Shown one piece after another: positions 43,072 through 55,836 of a stretch of DNA of 64,000 nt. Both the position numbers and the translations under genes were made by a program. The notes below the pieces were generated by a model. It saw only the letters and a program-made list of their open reading frames with translations, was not told the DNA's origin and made no database searches. Source of the DNA: Sternotherus odoratus (lineage: Eukaryota; Chordata; Testudines; Kinosternidae); NCBI GenBank assembly GCA_032164245.1, contig JAVMKO010000001.1, positions 79,295,892 to 79,359,891 of the forward strand. Direction: 5' to 3'. How positions within the stretch are numbered: the first letter of the stretch is position 1; every line of letters starts with the position of its first letter.

Positions 43072-43785
43072 TGTAACGGGGTCACCACTCACCCCCCGCG
43101 GCGCCTCCCGCTGGTAGTCTGGGGAATCAGCTCCTTCAGCGTCCAGAGCGCCCTCCGCAGGTTGATGCCCCGCTCCTTTGCTGGCCCCGTGTCCCTCCTG
43201 GACCCCGGAGCCCTCCAACTGTGGGGGCTGCACCCCTGCAGTACCTCCTTTGGTGTGAGGGTTTCCCCTCCCCGGGGGAACCCTCTACCCCCTATCCCCA
43301 CCTCGCCTCAGAGTGTGCCACTGTCAGTCACCACTTGCCCCCGCTCACTGGGGCGGACTGCAGTATCATGGCTTCTCATCACAGGCAAGGAGGGTTGGCC
43401 TGCTGCTGCTATCTCCAGCCCTAGGCTGCCCCCTGCAACCCTGGTAGTTCTGGGTTGGACCTTGTATCAGGCCCGGAGGCCTGGGGCTCGTGGCTAGAGC
43501 CCACCCAGCTCCTTCTGCCCTGCCCCAGCTCTGCCCTAACCCAGGTACCTGGCTCAGTTCCTGCAGCTAGGCCTGTCTCCCTCTGAATGCAGAGACCACC
43601 GCTTTTTTTCTCTGACTCCCAGCCCTTATATCCTGGCTGGGAGTGTTTGGGGCGTGGCCACACAGCTGAGCCCAAACTCCCAATCAGCCTGGGAGTTTGC
43701 AGGCTAGCCTCCCAGGCTATTTTAAACCCCTTTTGGGGCTTTTCCAAGCCCCTTCCAGTAGGGGGCGGGTGGACACCCCGCCACA
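43072..43785 (-). mobile_element. solo LTR inserted in CR1
   Basis: The 714-bp block has TG...CA ends (TGTAACGG and CCGCCACA) and a perfect 5-bp duplication, gtcat. On the minus strand it starts TGTGGCGGGG and has a TATA-like ggatataaggg (43623-43633), so it is probably in minus orientation. It splits a CR1 copy within the RT region. No internal genes remain. Confidence 0.85.
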
Positions 43786-44365
43786 GTCATTTATGTATGT
43801 TTCCAAAGGCTTTTGAAAAGCTCCCCAACAAAAGGCTGATTACCTAATCTCACAAAGGATATTGCAGAATTAAAGGGGGTTCAGAGAATGGCAATGAGAA
43901 TTATTCTGGGCCTGAAAAAGAGATGAATGACAAGAGAAGGAAAAGATTGGGATTGTTACACTTGGAAAGGAGACAAACAAAATGGGACAAGATGACAGAA
44001 GTCCATGAAACAATGACCGGCATCGAGGCGGTAGAGTGGAGCTTCCATTCATGCTGTCTCATCACACAAGAGCAAGGGGACATGCAATATTGTTAAAAGG
44101 TGGCAAAATCAATATGCTTTTTCACACCACGTGTATTTAAACTGTTGGACCTGTTACAACAGGAGATCACTGAGGCCAAAAACACAGCAAGATTCAACAA
44201 GGGGTTGGACATTTATATGTACAACCAAATTATCCAGAGATATAGCAGTTAATACTAACTCCTTTTAGAAGAGATATATCTGGTGTTGGTCACTGATGGA
44301 AACAGGATACGGGACTATGTGGGACATGGGTCTGATTGAGCATGGCAATTCCCCTTTCCTATATT
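43786..44365 (+). pseudogene. CR1 LINE, right part with 3' end
   Basis: The frame resumes with VIYVCFQRLLKSSPTKG. The copy then has an internal deletion and continues through the 3' region ('ttcaacaaggggttggacat', 'gggtctgattgagcatggc'). It ends near 44365. Confidence 0.7.
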
Positions 44366-45523
44366 CCCACTCCAACTCATTTAATGGGGAGCAGGGGTCC
44401 AGGCTTTCCCCTACAGCCCTTCCAACGTGCCCCAGGACTGACCTGGAAGGACCACGCCTGGAATAGGGAAGGCAGTTCAGTTCCACAACCATTAAAAATC
44501 TCAGCTGAAAACACCCCGCTCTCCTGCTTTTTGCCTGTTTGTTTCTCCTCCCCTTGCTATTATTAAATTTTGCATTTGTGTTATTCCAGGCAACTCAGTC
44601 CCCTGTATTTTGGAAATACAACTATTACGACAGATACTAAATAAAATGGTATCTTATTGTATATCTGACAAACTGTGCTTGTAATGAGGTGGGAGAGTGT
44701 GTGCGTGAGATGGGGGAAATACTAGCAGGGGAAGCAAGAGAAGGTGTTTGGACAGATTGGAGTGGTTTTGGAGCCACAGCTTGTATCAACGTCAAATCCC
44801 CAGAGAGACCCTAGGCTGATGGGACATGGGCATCACAGCAGCTTGGTCATTGCTGTCACATGCAGAATTCTGTGCCAGTGAAGGAAAAGCACAGATGTAT
44901 GAGGCAGAACACCTCCCTTCCCCTCCTCCCCGCATTTCCCTCTTTTCCCACTTCCAGGGAAACAGCCTGTAGCACTTGTGGCTCTTGGCAGTTCGCGCTG
45001 GCTTCCGTTTCCCATTTCAGAAAGAGGGCTCAGTGCAAAAACTATAAAACTATTTTACTGTCCCCTGCTTTGAGTAGGCAAAAGATTTTACTGCGCACAG
45101 GTGTACGTGGTTAATTAAAAGCAAGTGGCCATGCCAAGAAAGCAGCATTTCAACTGTTGTAAATAGCTGGCATTAAAAATAATCACGTGCAGTTAGCAAG
45201 TCACAGAGGAAGGTGTGTGTGTAACGCTTCCACCACGGTTGTGTGTACAATGCAGCCCCACAAAGACACATAATTTCCCTTCTTGTTGAGGTGCCAGGTG
45301 AATCTCTGTTTGTGTTGGACGTGCGGCTCTCCTTTTCCACAGGTTAGGAGCTGGGGAAGACGGCACAGGAAGGAGAATGCCTGAAGCTGAACTCCCATAG
45401 AACAACTGAGCTTTAAGCTCTCTCCCCACCCCGGAAATGGTTGGTGTCACATTGCCCCCTATACTGCGGAGCCTCACCCCACACCAATGTCTTAAGGTGC
45501 AGAATAAGGTCTTTAGAGTGTTG

Positions 45524-45555
<32 letters not shown>

Positions 45556-46695
45556 CGTGTGGATGTGGGATAGAGAGCAGTGCCACATCCTCCATTATTT
45601 TAATAATTCTAATCCAGTAACATGATTAGGATGTCGCAATGACGTGCTAACGCCTCTCCCTCTCAGCAAAACTCCCCCTGCGCCCTCTAGCACTGTAGAC
45701 CTTTATTCCTAATAGTCACTGCTCCTCCCCCCCAGATACCCGCTTCCTCCCAACTAATATCACCTGCACCTGCCTGTAGCCTGCTTTCGTCCACACTGAT
45801 GCCAAAGCTCCTCCTACGGGGCAATGTATCGCCCCCCCCCCCAATTTTGTCAATGCCAGAGCAGACTGTGTAAAGCAACAGGCTCTTCCACATATCCCAT
45901 ACCTCTACACATGTAGTGCGTGGTAGACAGTACGCCTAGATATAATTTAGGTATAATGTCTGCCACATAGTCCATGAGGCGTAGCCTTTAATGTTGGCGT
46001 ACACAAGGTCTCATCCAGGCATTAAAAGCTCCCTCCTCCTTTTCCCACAACTCCAGCCTCCGAGTTTCAAGAGAGGGATTACTCTTAATTTCTTGAAGTC
46101 AAGTCAGGATACAGCACAAGCCCCACAAGTCCAGCTTCTTAGACGTTTTCTCCAGTTCCCACAGTCTCAGTTCCCAGTCTAACTAAAGAACCCTTCCTTT
46201 CTAGAATCCTCCCAAACCTCTAATCGTGAATGTTTTATACCCTTGAATTCAAATGAAGGGATTCTCTGTTTGCCATTCTGAATGGCTGCTTCCCACATGT
46301 TCTTTCTACTTCTCTTGCTAAGTTTCCACTCTATTTCCTCTACATTCAAAGTGCATAGAAAATGCTCTCTCATTCATTTACAGCATATTTAAGGTGTATA
46401 CAAAGATAAATACGTCAGACCCAAATTTGCACTTCACATCACCACACCACCCACATGAACTAGTAACACAAATAAAACTGTTACCAGAGGTCACGTTTTC
46501 ACTAACCGAAAGCACAACTGCTCTGCTACACCACTTGGGGACAGTGAGAGCTGCACATGCGGAACCAAACATTCATTGTCTGCATGGAATTGCTGTCACA
46601 CCACATTAGGATTCTGCATTTAAAGGCACAAAAGTGAAGGGATTCCAAATATAAGGTTCCCACAGCAACGTTTTCTCAGCCACATTGACTACAAT
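44366..46695. other. unassigned sequence
   Basis: No gene recognised. A TA/CA microsatellite lies at 45524-45556. Confidence 0.3.
45524..45556. repeat. TA/CA microsatellite
   Basis: Short (ta)n followed by (ca)n of about 11 units. Confidence 0.9.
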
Positions 46696-46699
46696 TGAC

Positions 46700-46805
46700 C
46701 AGATACAAATTATTAGATTTTAAGATCAAAGAGGCCGCTAGGATCATTCAGTTGACCTACATAGCACAGAATTTCACCTAGTGATTGCCGCATCAAGCCC
46801 AGAGA
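46700..46805 (-). repeat. CR1 LINE 3' end scrap
   Basis: 'ttttaagatcaaagaggccg', 'ggatcattcagttgacctac' and 'catcaagcccagag' fit the reverse complement of the CR1 3' end. Confidence 0.5.
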
Positions 46806-48129
46806 GTTCATGGAGTTACCCCAGGCATGAATCTTGCCTTATATGGTAAGCCATTCATTTTAACTGACTCCAGTCATTTCAAATACTACATCCGTAATGT
46901 GTCCGAATTAACATTGCTATATGGAAGGTACCACAACTGTGATATCTGCATATTTTGGGTGTTGCAATTTTCGACTTAAACATAATGTGAAAAGTGTTTG
47001 CACTTGTGTGGTATTATCTCAAAGAGAAAGTGATCATTCACCTGACGCCCTCCAAGCAGTCAAACCTTCCAACTCCTCACTAGCGACAAGAACCTGACCT
47101 CTCTCCTAGCTGCTAAGCCCTTCTCCCCGAGTGCTAAGCCACCAACTCACCTGCAGGACCCCTCACTGCTTTGCTAAGCCTAATTTGATCCTTTCTCAGG
47201 GGTAAGTCTGTCACATATTCCATTTCCCCCTCAGGACCAAGTGCCCTGGATGATTCCAACACACAGTCCAGTAGGAGATTACAATGGGATGCATCACTGA
47301 ATATGTATTAAGCCCAATAAAAGGTTAGTTTTTCTTCACAAACCAGCAGCCCCATTTTCCTCCCTCTCCTTCTCCCATCTCAGCTTCCCCCGTCCCTTCC
47401 AGCTCAGCCGGGCATTTAGCAAAACAGGCATCTTGCAATTGAATAACTTTGATGGCTTTTAAAAATTAACCCTATTCTTTCATTACTGAGACGTAATAAA
47501 GCAACTGGAAGGAATATTCCTTCCCCTCATCCTTCATGCCGGCATAACCCCAGACCCCCATTTCCTAAGCACAAATGCTCTTATTCTCTTACTCTCATTT
47601 ATTACATGTAGTTCAACTGCTGCCATTTCTCCTCTAGGATTTGGCAGCTTCATTCTCCTGCCAGCCAAGGGAGAAGTTTCCCTGAACAGAAGCAGTTTTC
47701 ACAGTCCCATCACTTGGCCTAGCTATAATCATTTTCCTAAACTCAGAGTGGATTTTAGTGCTCACAAGGGGTTGGGATTGATAAACCTGGGTCACCCCAA
47801 ACCCAAGCACAAACCTTCCTTGCACACCCATGCACCCACTGGAAGATTGACTATTTTTTGACCTCATTGCATCCCATTAACCTGAATTTCTCACATTCTT
47901 GCAAAGCAATTGCTTTAGTAAGCCTGCTGGCCTTTACCTTGTGGCTATGTTATAACTATGCTGCCCTAGAAAAACAGAAAGAGAGGAAAGCAGAGAATAA
48001 AAGGGAGGACGGGAAGGGAGAGAGAATAAAGCAGAATATGAAGGAGGAGGAATGGGAAAGTACCATGGGTACAATTTTTTTGCCCAATTTACATCTGTTT
48101 ACACAACTGTTTAGTTGTTTCATCCCTTC
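46806..48129. other. unassigned sequence
   Basis: Nothing recognised. The 191-codon frame starting at 47858 has a hydrophobic stretch near its start but no motif, and overlaps MIR-like sequence at its end. Confidence 0.3.
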
Positions 48130-48240
48130 CCTCTCTCTCTTCTCTAATTGTCTGTCCTTAGATTGTGAACTGTCTGCAACAAGTATTGCACCTTTTTCTG
48201 TCTGGAAAGCACCCAGTACACTATGGATGCCTGAGGCTCC
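48130..48240 (+). repeat. MIR-type SINE tail
   Basis: 'tccttagattgtgaactgtc', 'aagcacccagtacactatgg' and 'atgcctgaggctcc' match the 3' half of the MIR-like family in forward orientation. Another scrap of the same type lies at about 48755-48850. Confidence 0.55.
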
Positions 48241-48894
48241 ATATTCAGCAAAGCACTTTAGTGAATGCTTAACCTTATGCACGTGCCCCTTCTTCCACCT
48301 CTCCCCTCCCCGTCAGAGCCCAGAGCCCCCCACTGCAGCCACCAGCCCCTGCCATGCCTGGCTGTTTGGGGAGGCACAGACTCCCTCGGCCTATGATACC
48401 TGCCACCCATGCTTAAAGGTAAGCAGGTGGTAAAATAGTTTGTTGAATCGAGGTCAGAATGGATGTAAAGAGAAAGGAGCATATGAAGGGTAAGAGATGA
48501 AGGTGAAAAAGACGGGAAAGAAGAATGAGAAGATGAGAGAACAAGAGGAGGAAGAGGGAAAAAGAGAAGTTCCAGAAAGAAAGGAGATGTAGATTGGGAT
48601 TGGGAAATGGAGAAAGAAAGGAAGTTTAGGCTGAAAGAGGGAGTGAAGAAAAACTTGAGTGAAAATACAGGCGCAACTGGAGCTGGTAAAACCGTAGCAC
48701 AGGTCAAGATGAGACCCATCATGGGCCCAAGACAGTGCAAGGGAGACTGTCTCTTGCTCTGTGTTTCCAGTGCCTAGCACCGTGAGTGACCCATTCTCAG
48801 CTCAGGTCTTTAACCATCCCCATAATACAGATTAATAAATGGATAAAAACAATGAGGATATATCAGAGAAGGGGGAAGAGAGTACACTAGCTGC

Positions 48895-49660
48895 TGCCAC
48901 TTAAGAAACAGATCTTGGAGTCATTGTGGCTAGTTCTCTGAAAACATCCACTCAATGTGCAGCGGCAGTCAAAAAAGTGAACAGAATCTTGGAAATCATT
49001 AGAAAAGGAATAGATAATAAGACTGAAAATATCATACTGCCTTTATATAAATCCAAGGTACGCCCACAGCTTGAATACTGCGTGCAGATCTGGTCACCCC
49101 ATCTCAAAAAAAGATATATTGGAATTGGAAACAGGCAACAAAAATGATTAGGGCTATGCTTCCATATGAGGAGAGATTAATGAAACTGGGACTTTTCAGC
49201 TTGGAAAAGAAACGACTAAGGGGGGATATGACTGGTGTTGAGCAAGTATTATTTACTCCTCATAATACGAGAACTATGGTCATCAAATGAAATTAATAGA
49301 CAGCAGGTTTAAAACAAACAAACGGAAGTATTTCTTCAACCTGTGGAACTCTTTGCCACAGGATGTTGTGAAGGCCAAGACTATAACAGGGTTCAAAAAA
49401 GAATTAGATAAGTTCATGTAGGATAAGTCCATTACTGGCTATTAGCCAGGATGGGCAGAGATGCAAAACCATGCTCTGAAGTGTCCGTAACATCTGTTTG
49501 CCAGATGATCGGAATAGGTGACAGGGGATGGATCACTAGATGATTCCCTGTTCTGTTCATTCCTTCTAAAGCACCTGGCATTGGCCACTGTCAGAAGACA
49601 GGATACTGGACTAGATGGACTATTGGTCTGACCCAATATGGCCATTCTTACATTCTAAGA
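48895..49660 (+). pseudogene. CR1 LINE RT C-terminus and 3' UTR
   Basis: The frame at 48926-49147 reads SSLKTSTQCAAAVKKVNRIL, then IILPLYKSKVRPQLEYCVQI and WSPHLKKRYIG before a frameshift. The copy continues to the usual CR1 3' end 'ggtctgacccaatatggcca' at 49629-49648. It is the same subfamily as the fragment at 6550-7065. Confidence 0.85.
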
Positions 49661-50120
49661 AAGCCAAAAATGTGACTAAGAGAATAAAACCAAATCCCTT
49701 TGTCAAACTCAGAGAGCGAGCGCAAGACTTATTTCTGGAGTTAGTGTTTCTGAAGTGAGTAACCCGGCCCCCTCCCACTTTGTCCCATACCCCACCTCCC
49801 TCCTCTAGCACACTGCTCTATTCTGGGTTTAATTATAGATTATACATAGTGAGAGGAACAAGCCAGTATCTTCCTCGGTGTGGAATTTAATGCTTTCTAT
49901 TTTCTCTGTTCTCCTCTTTCTTTGGTGCATAGATTAAAAAAATTAAAATAATTCTTTTGTTTCTTTAAAGAAGAATGCCACTAGGGTTTTTTTTTCCTCC
50001 CAATCTTATTCGTTCCTGCCCAACTGCTGAAGCAACCACATTTCTGTCAATTAGAAAAGAAGGTTTTGTGGGGGCAGCTGTCAAAGCCTATTACAAAGAG
50101 CTAGCTTGAGGAGAAAAGAC

Positions 50121-50317
50121 ATAGATAACTGAAAAGTGGTATGAAAACGGAACACATCCATTTTCCCCTTTAAGGAAGAAAATGACTTCATCCCAGCACA
50201 GGAAGTGACATCTCAACATGAAAGTGACATCAACACAGCAGCACAGAAAGTAAGGCAAAGGGATCAGTGGGGCTGTGAATTCCCAAACAGAACTTCTGAG
50301 ATGTCCCCTCACATTTC
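50121..50317. repeat. duplicated segment, copy 1
   Basis: From acatagataactgaaaagtg to gatgtcccctcacat. It is matched in the same orientation at 53468-53638, with small deletions in the second copy. The boundaries fit no transposon I recognise. Confidence 0.8.
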
Positions 50318-51330
50318 CACTGTTTTATTATTGCCCCTCCAAGGGTGAGTTCCCCTTGGAGAACACTCTCTACTTGTCCTTTGGGAAGACCAATGTTGTA
50401 GTTATTAAATGCTGGAATCTGAAACATTTGGTTTGACCACTTGAGTGCTAAGGAAGGATATTCTCACCCTTAGGATGCAAAGGCCAGAACTGGGAGCTGA
50501 ACAAACAAGGCTTCTCTCTCCTTATCTCTCAGTGCTCTCCTAGCACTTCATACTTCGGTTGACCCCATCTGTTAAACGAATGCTCTCACTCCTCTCCAGC
50601 ACCATGACAGGAGATCCCGTCACAGCAGGCCATCAGCCTCACAATACCATCTTGCCTCCTCTCTCCTCCCTTCCACCCACATCTCCATCCTTAAGCCTTT
50701 TTGGCTTCTGTGTCAAGTTTCCAGTGCTGACAACTTCGGGAGAAAATGTCATGAGATTTTTAAAACTTCAAACCATGTTTTTTAGTCTCTCTTTTGACTT
50801 TTTAATTCCCCTCTACTCTTCTAAACAAGTGCACAGGATAATCTCAGGTTGAAAAGTCAACCTTTAATGCCCACAAAAATGCATGCTCCTTCCTGGCTAC
50901 TCAGATGGAGACTCCACTTACCTTCTCCTCACCCCTAAGATAGGAAATGTAAGGCAGCTCTCAATTACTGTCTTGATTTCCCATCTCCCCTGCCTTGCTG
51001 ACCCACAGGGTATCTCCTCTGCCCAGATATCAACTAGAGGAGATGTCCCAAAGCAACAGGAAGCATGGAAGTGTTGCTGCTGAATCCAGAACCTCAGACG
51101 CAGCTGCAGCTTTTCTCCGACTCCTCCCCTCCCCTGCCCCAAGGCCTTCTCACTCCTATAAAGCCATACATTTCAGGCAGGACAAGTCTGGGGCCTTAGC
51201 CCCAAGGCTCTCTCACAGAGCTCTGCCCACATGTCCAGCCCTACATCATGGAATCAAAGGAGCCTCTCATGTCATTGTGACAGCTCCTCCTGCCGCCGCC
51301 AAAAATCTCTTGACTTGTGATACACAGACT
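50318..51330. other. unassigned sequence
   Basis: No gene or clear repeat recognised. Confidence 0.3.
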
Positions 51331-51945
51331 CTAAGGCCAGAAGGGTCCATTGTGATCATCTAGTCTGGCATCCTGTATAACACAGTCCATAGAACTTTCC
51401 AAAATAATTCCTAGAGCAGATCTTTCAGAAAAACATCCAGTGTTAATTTAAAAATTGCCAGTGATGGAGAATCCACCACAACCCTGGGTAAATGGTTTAT
51501 TGACTTTTACTGTTAAAAATATACCCTTTATTTCCAGTCTGAATTTGCCTGGCTTCAACTGCCAGACACTGGATCATGTTATACCTTTCTCTCCTAGAGA
51601 GCAGAGCCCATTATTAAATATTTGTTCCCTGTGTAGGTACTTATAGACTGTAATCAAGTCGCCCCTTAATCTTCTCTTTGTTAGACTCAAGGAGCTCAAT
51701 TTATTTAGCTTATCACTATGAGGCATGTTTTTTAATCCTTTCATCATCATAGTTGCTCTTCTCTGAAGTCGCTCCAATCTATCAACATCCTTCTTGAATT
51801 GTGGGCACTAGAACTGGACACAGTATTCCAGCAGTGGCCATACCAGTGCCATATATGCAGGTAAAATAGTCTCTCTACTTCTTCTTGAGAGTCCCTTGTT
51901 TATGCATCACATTAGCTCTTTTGGTCACAATGACACTGCAACGTG
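51331..51945 (-). pseudogene. CR1 LINE RT C-terminus and 3' UTR
   Basis: The left part is the 3' end ('aaggccagaagggtccattg'). The minus-strand frame at 51777-51574 reads MERLQRRATMMMKGLKNMPH and SLTKRRLRGDLITVYKYLH, the CR1 polymerase C-terminus. The homology continues to about 51945 as further RT coding sequence with breaks. Confidence 0.8.
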
Positions 51946-52139
51946 GCCTTTTCCAGGCTGCTCGGAGGGGACTCCCTTATCCTACCCCCACCCCCAGGCT
52001 AGGGGAGCTGCCATCCAATCCCTGTCATCTCCCACCCCATCAGCCTCCCTCCTGCCTCAACATCCTCCTGGACCTCATTCTCCTCCTCATCCGCCCAGTG
52101 CCCTGCTCTCACAGTGAAGTCAGGTCTGAGGAGTGGCGG

Positions 52140-52930
52140 AGCTGGTAAGGGTGATGGATCATTGGTGGTACCACCTTCAGTCATACGGATTGTCTTGAAA
52201 AGGAGCCACACCTATGGTACATGAGCCCCCCTTTGGGAAGGCTAGCCACGTGGCCCCGCCCCTTCAGCCTGAACCCCTTTCCCCCCAACCCCTGCTGCTC
52301 CAAGCCCCTGCAAGAGCCCCGAGCGCCCCCTTCCTCCCCCGACTCTCACGGCTGGAGGAGCCCTGGGTGAACAGCCCCAGGCTGCCGGATGGCCTCAGCG
52401 CTGGCCAGCCCCAGTGCCAGGCCACTTGCAGACCCCAGCACCTGATTGCCTGCTGGCCTGCCCCAGCCACCTGCTGGCCTCTGGCCTGAGTTGAGCTGCC
52501 GCCGGCTTAGGGCAGAGGGTACAGCATGGGCAGGGCCAGGGCTTGGCTTAGGGGAGGCTTAGCCTCTCCTGGTCTATTATTAGGGTAACCAAGTGTCCGA
52601 TTTTCTACTGGAATGCCCGGTCGAAAAGGGACAGTGCTGACCAGGCCACTGAAGGTCCAGTTGGTGGCACAGTGGGGTTAAGGCAAGCTGCCAGCCTGCC
52701 CTGGCTCAGTACGGCTCCTGGAAGTGGCCAGCATATTCGGCTCCTAGGTGCAAGGGCAGCCAGGGGGGCTCCATGTGCTGCTCCCGCCCCGAGCACTGGC
52801 TCTGCAGCTCCCATTGGCTGGGGAACCACGGCCAATGGGAGCTGCAGGGGCGGCGTCCACAGACGGGGACAGCATTCAGAGCCCCTTGGTTGCGCCTGCG
52901 CCTAGGAACCGGAGAGACATGTTAGTAGGG
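52140..52930. repeat. GC-rich composite repeat with 17-bp hairpin
   Basis: GC-rich blocks of a dispersed reptile type. At 52802-52847 ctgcagctcccattggc and gccaatgggagctgcag form a perfect 17-bp stem around a 12-base loop. The stem carries a CCAAT-type word on both strands. No element ends were found. Confidence 0.45.
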
Positions 52931-53329
52931 TTGCCAACTTTCTAATTGCACAAAACCAAACACCCTTTCCCTGCCCCCTACCCCACCCATTCTCTGAGAC
53001 CCCACCCTCCACCCACTCCATCGCTCACTCTCCTCCAACCTCGCTCACTTTCACCACTGCCCTGCTCTCCCACTCACGCTCCCCATCCACATTTCGCAGT
53101 GTCCTTCCTTCTCCTACAGTCTCCTTGTCCTTTCCATCCCCCAGACCAAAAAGTAGCAGCCATTTTGCCTGTGGACATGGCTTCATTCTCATTGAAAACA
53201 GTGGGAGATGGCAGCCAACTTCAGGATTACCCTTGCTTCCATAGGCAGGTGGACACTAGGGAAATGGCAGCCATATTGGTGGCTTCAGTCCCATTGACAG
53301 TAACAGAAGGTGATGGCTATTTTGAATAA

Positions 53330-53435
53330 TGAAAATTTGAGAGTTGGCAGCTTTTCATCATGTTTTCATGAGACAACTAAACAAAAACAACCCAAAATCA
53401 CCAGAGCTGCGATAAAATCATGAGAGTTGGACTCT
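53330..53435 (-). repeat. 'atgattttatc' dispersed repeat fragment
   Basis: 'gagagttggcagcttttcat' and 'gcgataaaatcatgagagtt' look like the opposite strand of the fragment at 61634-61790 ('ttgttaactgtcacaatttt'). The family is unnamed here. Confidence 0.35.
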
Positions 53436-53467
53436 ACCATTCCACTCACCTCTGCACAGATAGACAG

Positions 53468-53638
53468 ACATAGATAATTGAAAAGTGGTATGAAAAGGGA
53501 ACACATCCATTTTCCCCTTTAAGAAAGAAAATGACTTCATCCCAGCACGAAAGTGACATCTACACAGCACAGAAAGACAAAGGGATCAGTGGGGCTGTGA
53601 GTTCCCAAACAGAACTTCTGAGATGTCCTTCTCACATG
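53468..53638. repeat. duplicated segment, copy 2
   Basis: Direct copy of 50121-50317. It shares gaaaagtggtatgaaaa, acacatccattttccccttt and aaacagaacttctgagatg, and lacks about 25 bp in total. Confidence 0.8.
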
Positions 53639-53639
53639 T

Positions 53640-55530
53640 GGGAAAAGGGAAAGCGGGTGAGGCGGTGGGCAGATGATGAGGGTGAGCAAACAGACAGGCA
53701 GTTGGACAGGGTGGTGATGTGAGCAGCCAGGAGGGCTGGGCGGGAGGATGCGCGGGGCAGATGGCTGGTAAGGAGACTAGTGGGGAGGCTGATTTGTTCT
53801 GGACCCCGCAACCCCCTAGGGACGGCCCTGACAATAAGGATATGAAAGTGCTAGCATAGGAGTGATTATATCAATGAGTGTATGCATCATTAGCATGGAA
53901 GCAACTATCCCTTCCAATGGCCTATGATAAACCTCTGGTCATGCCCACTGTGAGCCAATTTCTTCTAGAAGCCAGAGCAGTTTAAAACCAAGCTGAGTGT
54001 TTGTGCATTTACTAAAAGTGCCATAACTTCTGCCCAACCAGCCTGATTCTTGAGTACCTACTAAACGTTACATGTTGCGAGAAGCTATACATCTTGCCAA
54101 AGATGAAGCAATTATGTTCTTCAGCTATCCTGGATTTGCAAAGAAACCTCACCAAAAAATGACATTTGAAATCACCTAAGTGCAGACAGTGACATTTCTT
54201 TTCATGGAGGGCTCAGACATGTTGCGGGTACAGAGTGCTTTTGCATGACAGGAAGAGGAAAATAAAGAGGGTTAGGGACAGAGTACAGATAAATTTAGAG
54301 GCAGCGTGACCCCAGGGAAAAAGTTACTTCTGAGACATATGTTTGTTATTTTTAGTCAATGACAAAATGAACCCCTTGATGCATGTGATGTTCAAGTTCG
54401 AACATGTGAATCTGAGGAACTATGAGACTTTTTAATAAAGATTAAATTTATAAGTGGAACACAAAATGACTCAGCAAGTCAGACTGCTGTGGGAAGCTGG
54501 ATTCACATTACTCTGAACCACAGATATCTTGTATATCTGGTGAAATGCAGACCTGGACTCTGTGACCCGATAGAGAATGAGCAGCTAATTCACACAACAT
54601 AATTTTAAAGAGAAAAAACAAAAACAAAAACAAAAACCCCTAGAAATGAAGGAAACCAAAACCAATCAAAACAGATATAAATCTTATTCTGCAGAGAAAT
54701 ATTAGCAGCCTGATGATCTACCCATCCATTGAAATCAATGGCAAGATTCGCCCCCTGACTTGCAGCAGCAGCTCAATCGGGCACTAAATGTAGCTGAAAA
54801 TGAGCCCAAAAAAGGTCCAGCATTTGATCAATTATGCCATAAATGTAATAAATAAATCATATTTCAATATGGCAGAGTTATAGCCATGAGCATGGAGACA
54901 AACAAGGCAGTGATCCATATCACTTTGTAGCTATAGTGACTGCAGTGTAAATTGCTTCAGGTTGGCAAATACAGCTAAACGATAGCAGTGGAATTGTGTC
55001 TTTTACTCTGGGCACTCGAGCACACTGCAGTGTTATGCCAAAAGAAAATAAATACGGTAACTAAGGGAAATGTACAGAAACAAAAGCAATATTTCTTTCT
55101 TATTCAGAAAACAAAGTAAGAATCCAAGGGCAAGTAGCTATTACAACTCACCCTAAAAATCAGTATCATTTCAGAACAACTTTCCATTTAGCAAATGCAG
55201 ATAGATGTATCACCTGTGTTAGGCCTAAAAACCTGCAACTTGGCTGTTACCTTGGGTTAGCAGCTTGAGTTCAACCCAGCTCCCCTATAAGCATTAGCCA
55301 GAGTTAAAAGCCGAGTTATGAGTTCTTCAGTGCTGTTAACTCAAATTAGCTAATATGGGTTAGCTAACGAGTTATGAACACACCTTTTTGGGGCAGTGTA
55401 GATGCCTTTAGCTTCATTTGCTAAAACACTCCGTTAGGATTCAGAGTAATTACTGTTGAGTCTGGGAGGAGGGTTAAATAACCTCTGAGAAGGATATAAA
55501 GGAAGTGGGAGTGATATTGGGTCAGAGGGT
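53640..55530. other. unassigned sequence
   Basis: AT-rich with no recognised gene. Around 55290-55390 the words gttaactcaaattagctaa and gggttagctaac form weak inverted repeats that may be a degenerate MITE. Confidence 0.3.
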
Positions 55531-55535
55531 ACTAA

Positions 55536-55836
55536 GGGCTGGTCTTCACTGGGGGGAGGGGGGAGGATCGACTGAAGATATACAACTTCAGCTACGTGAA
55601 TAACGTAGCTGAAGTCTGTGTATCTTCAGCCGACTTACCTGCCGTCTTCATGACGGCGGTGGTCGGCAGCGCGCTCCCCCATCGACTCCAGCTTGCGTCT
55701 CGCGGCAAGCTGGAGTTACGGAGTCGATGGGGGCGCCGCTGGCGATCGATTTCTCGCATCTTAATGAGACGCGAGAAATCGATCACTAAAAGATCGATCG
55801 CTTCCCACTGATCCGGCGGGTAGTGAAGACATACCC
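55536..55836. mobile_element. hairpin-rich inverted-repeat DNA element, short
   Basis: The ends gggctggtcttcact and agtgaagacataccc match those of 15113-16197. The flanks share taa (55533-55535 and 55837-55839), a TWA-type 3-bp duplication. The 301-bp interior is a series of hairpins: acttcagctacgt with acgtagctgaagt, cgactccagcttg with caagctggagt, and gatcgatttctcgc with gcgagaaatcgatc (14-bp arms). No coding capacity. Confidence 0.8.

Noticed and set aside
47858..48433. 191-codon frame with a hydrophobic start as a host gene
   Set aside because: No domain pattern, splice context or repeat-free sequence. Its end overlaps MIR-like DNA.
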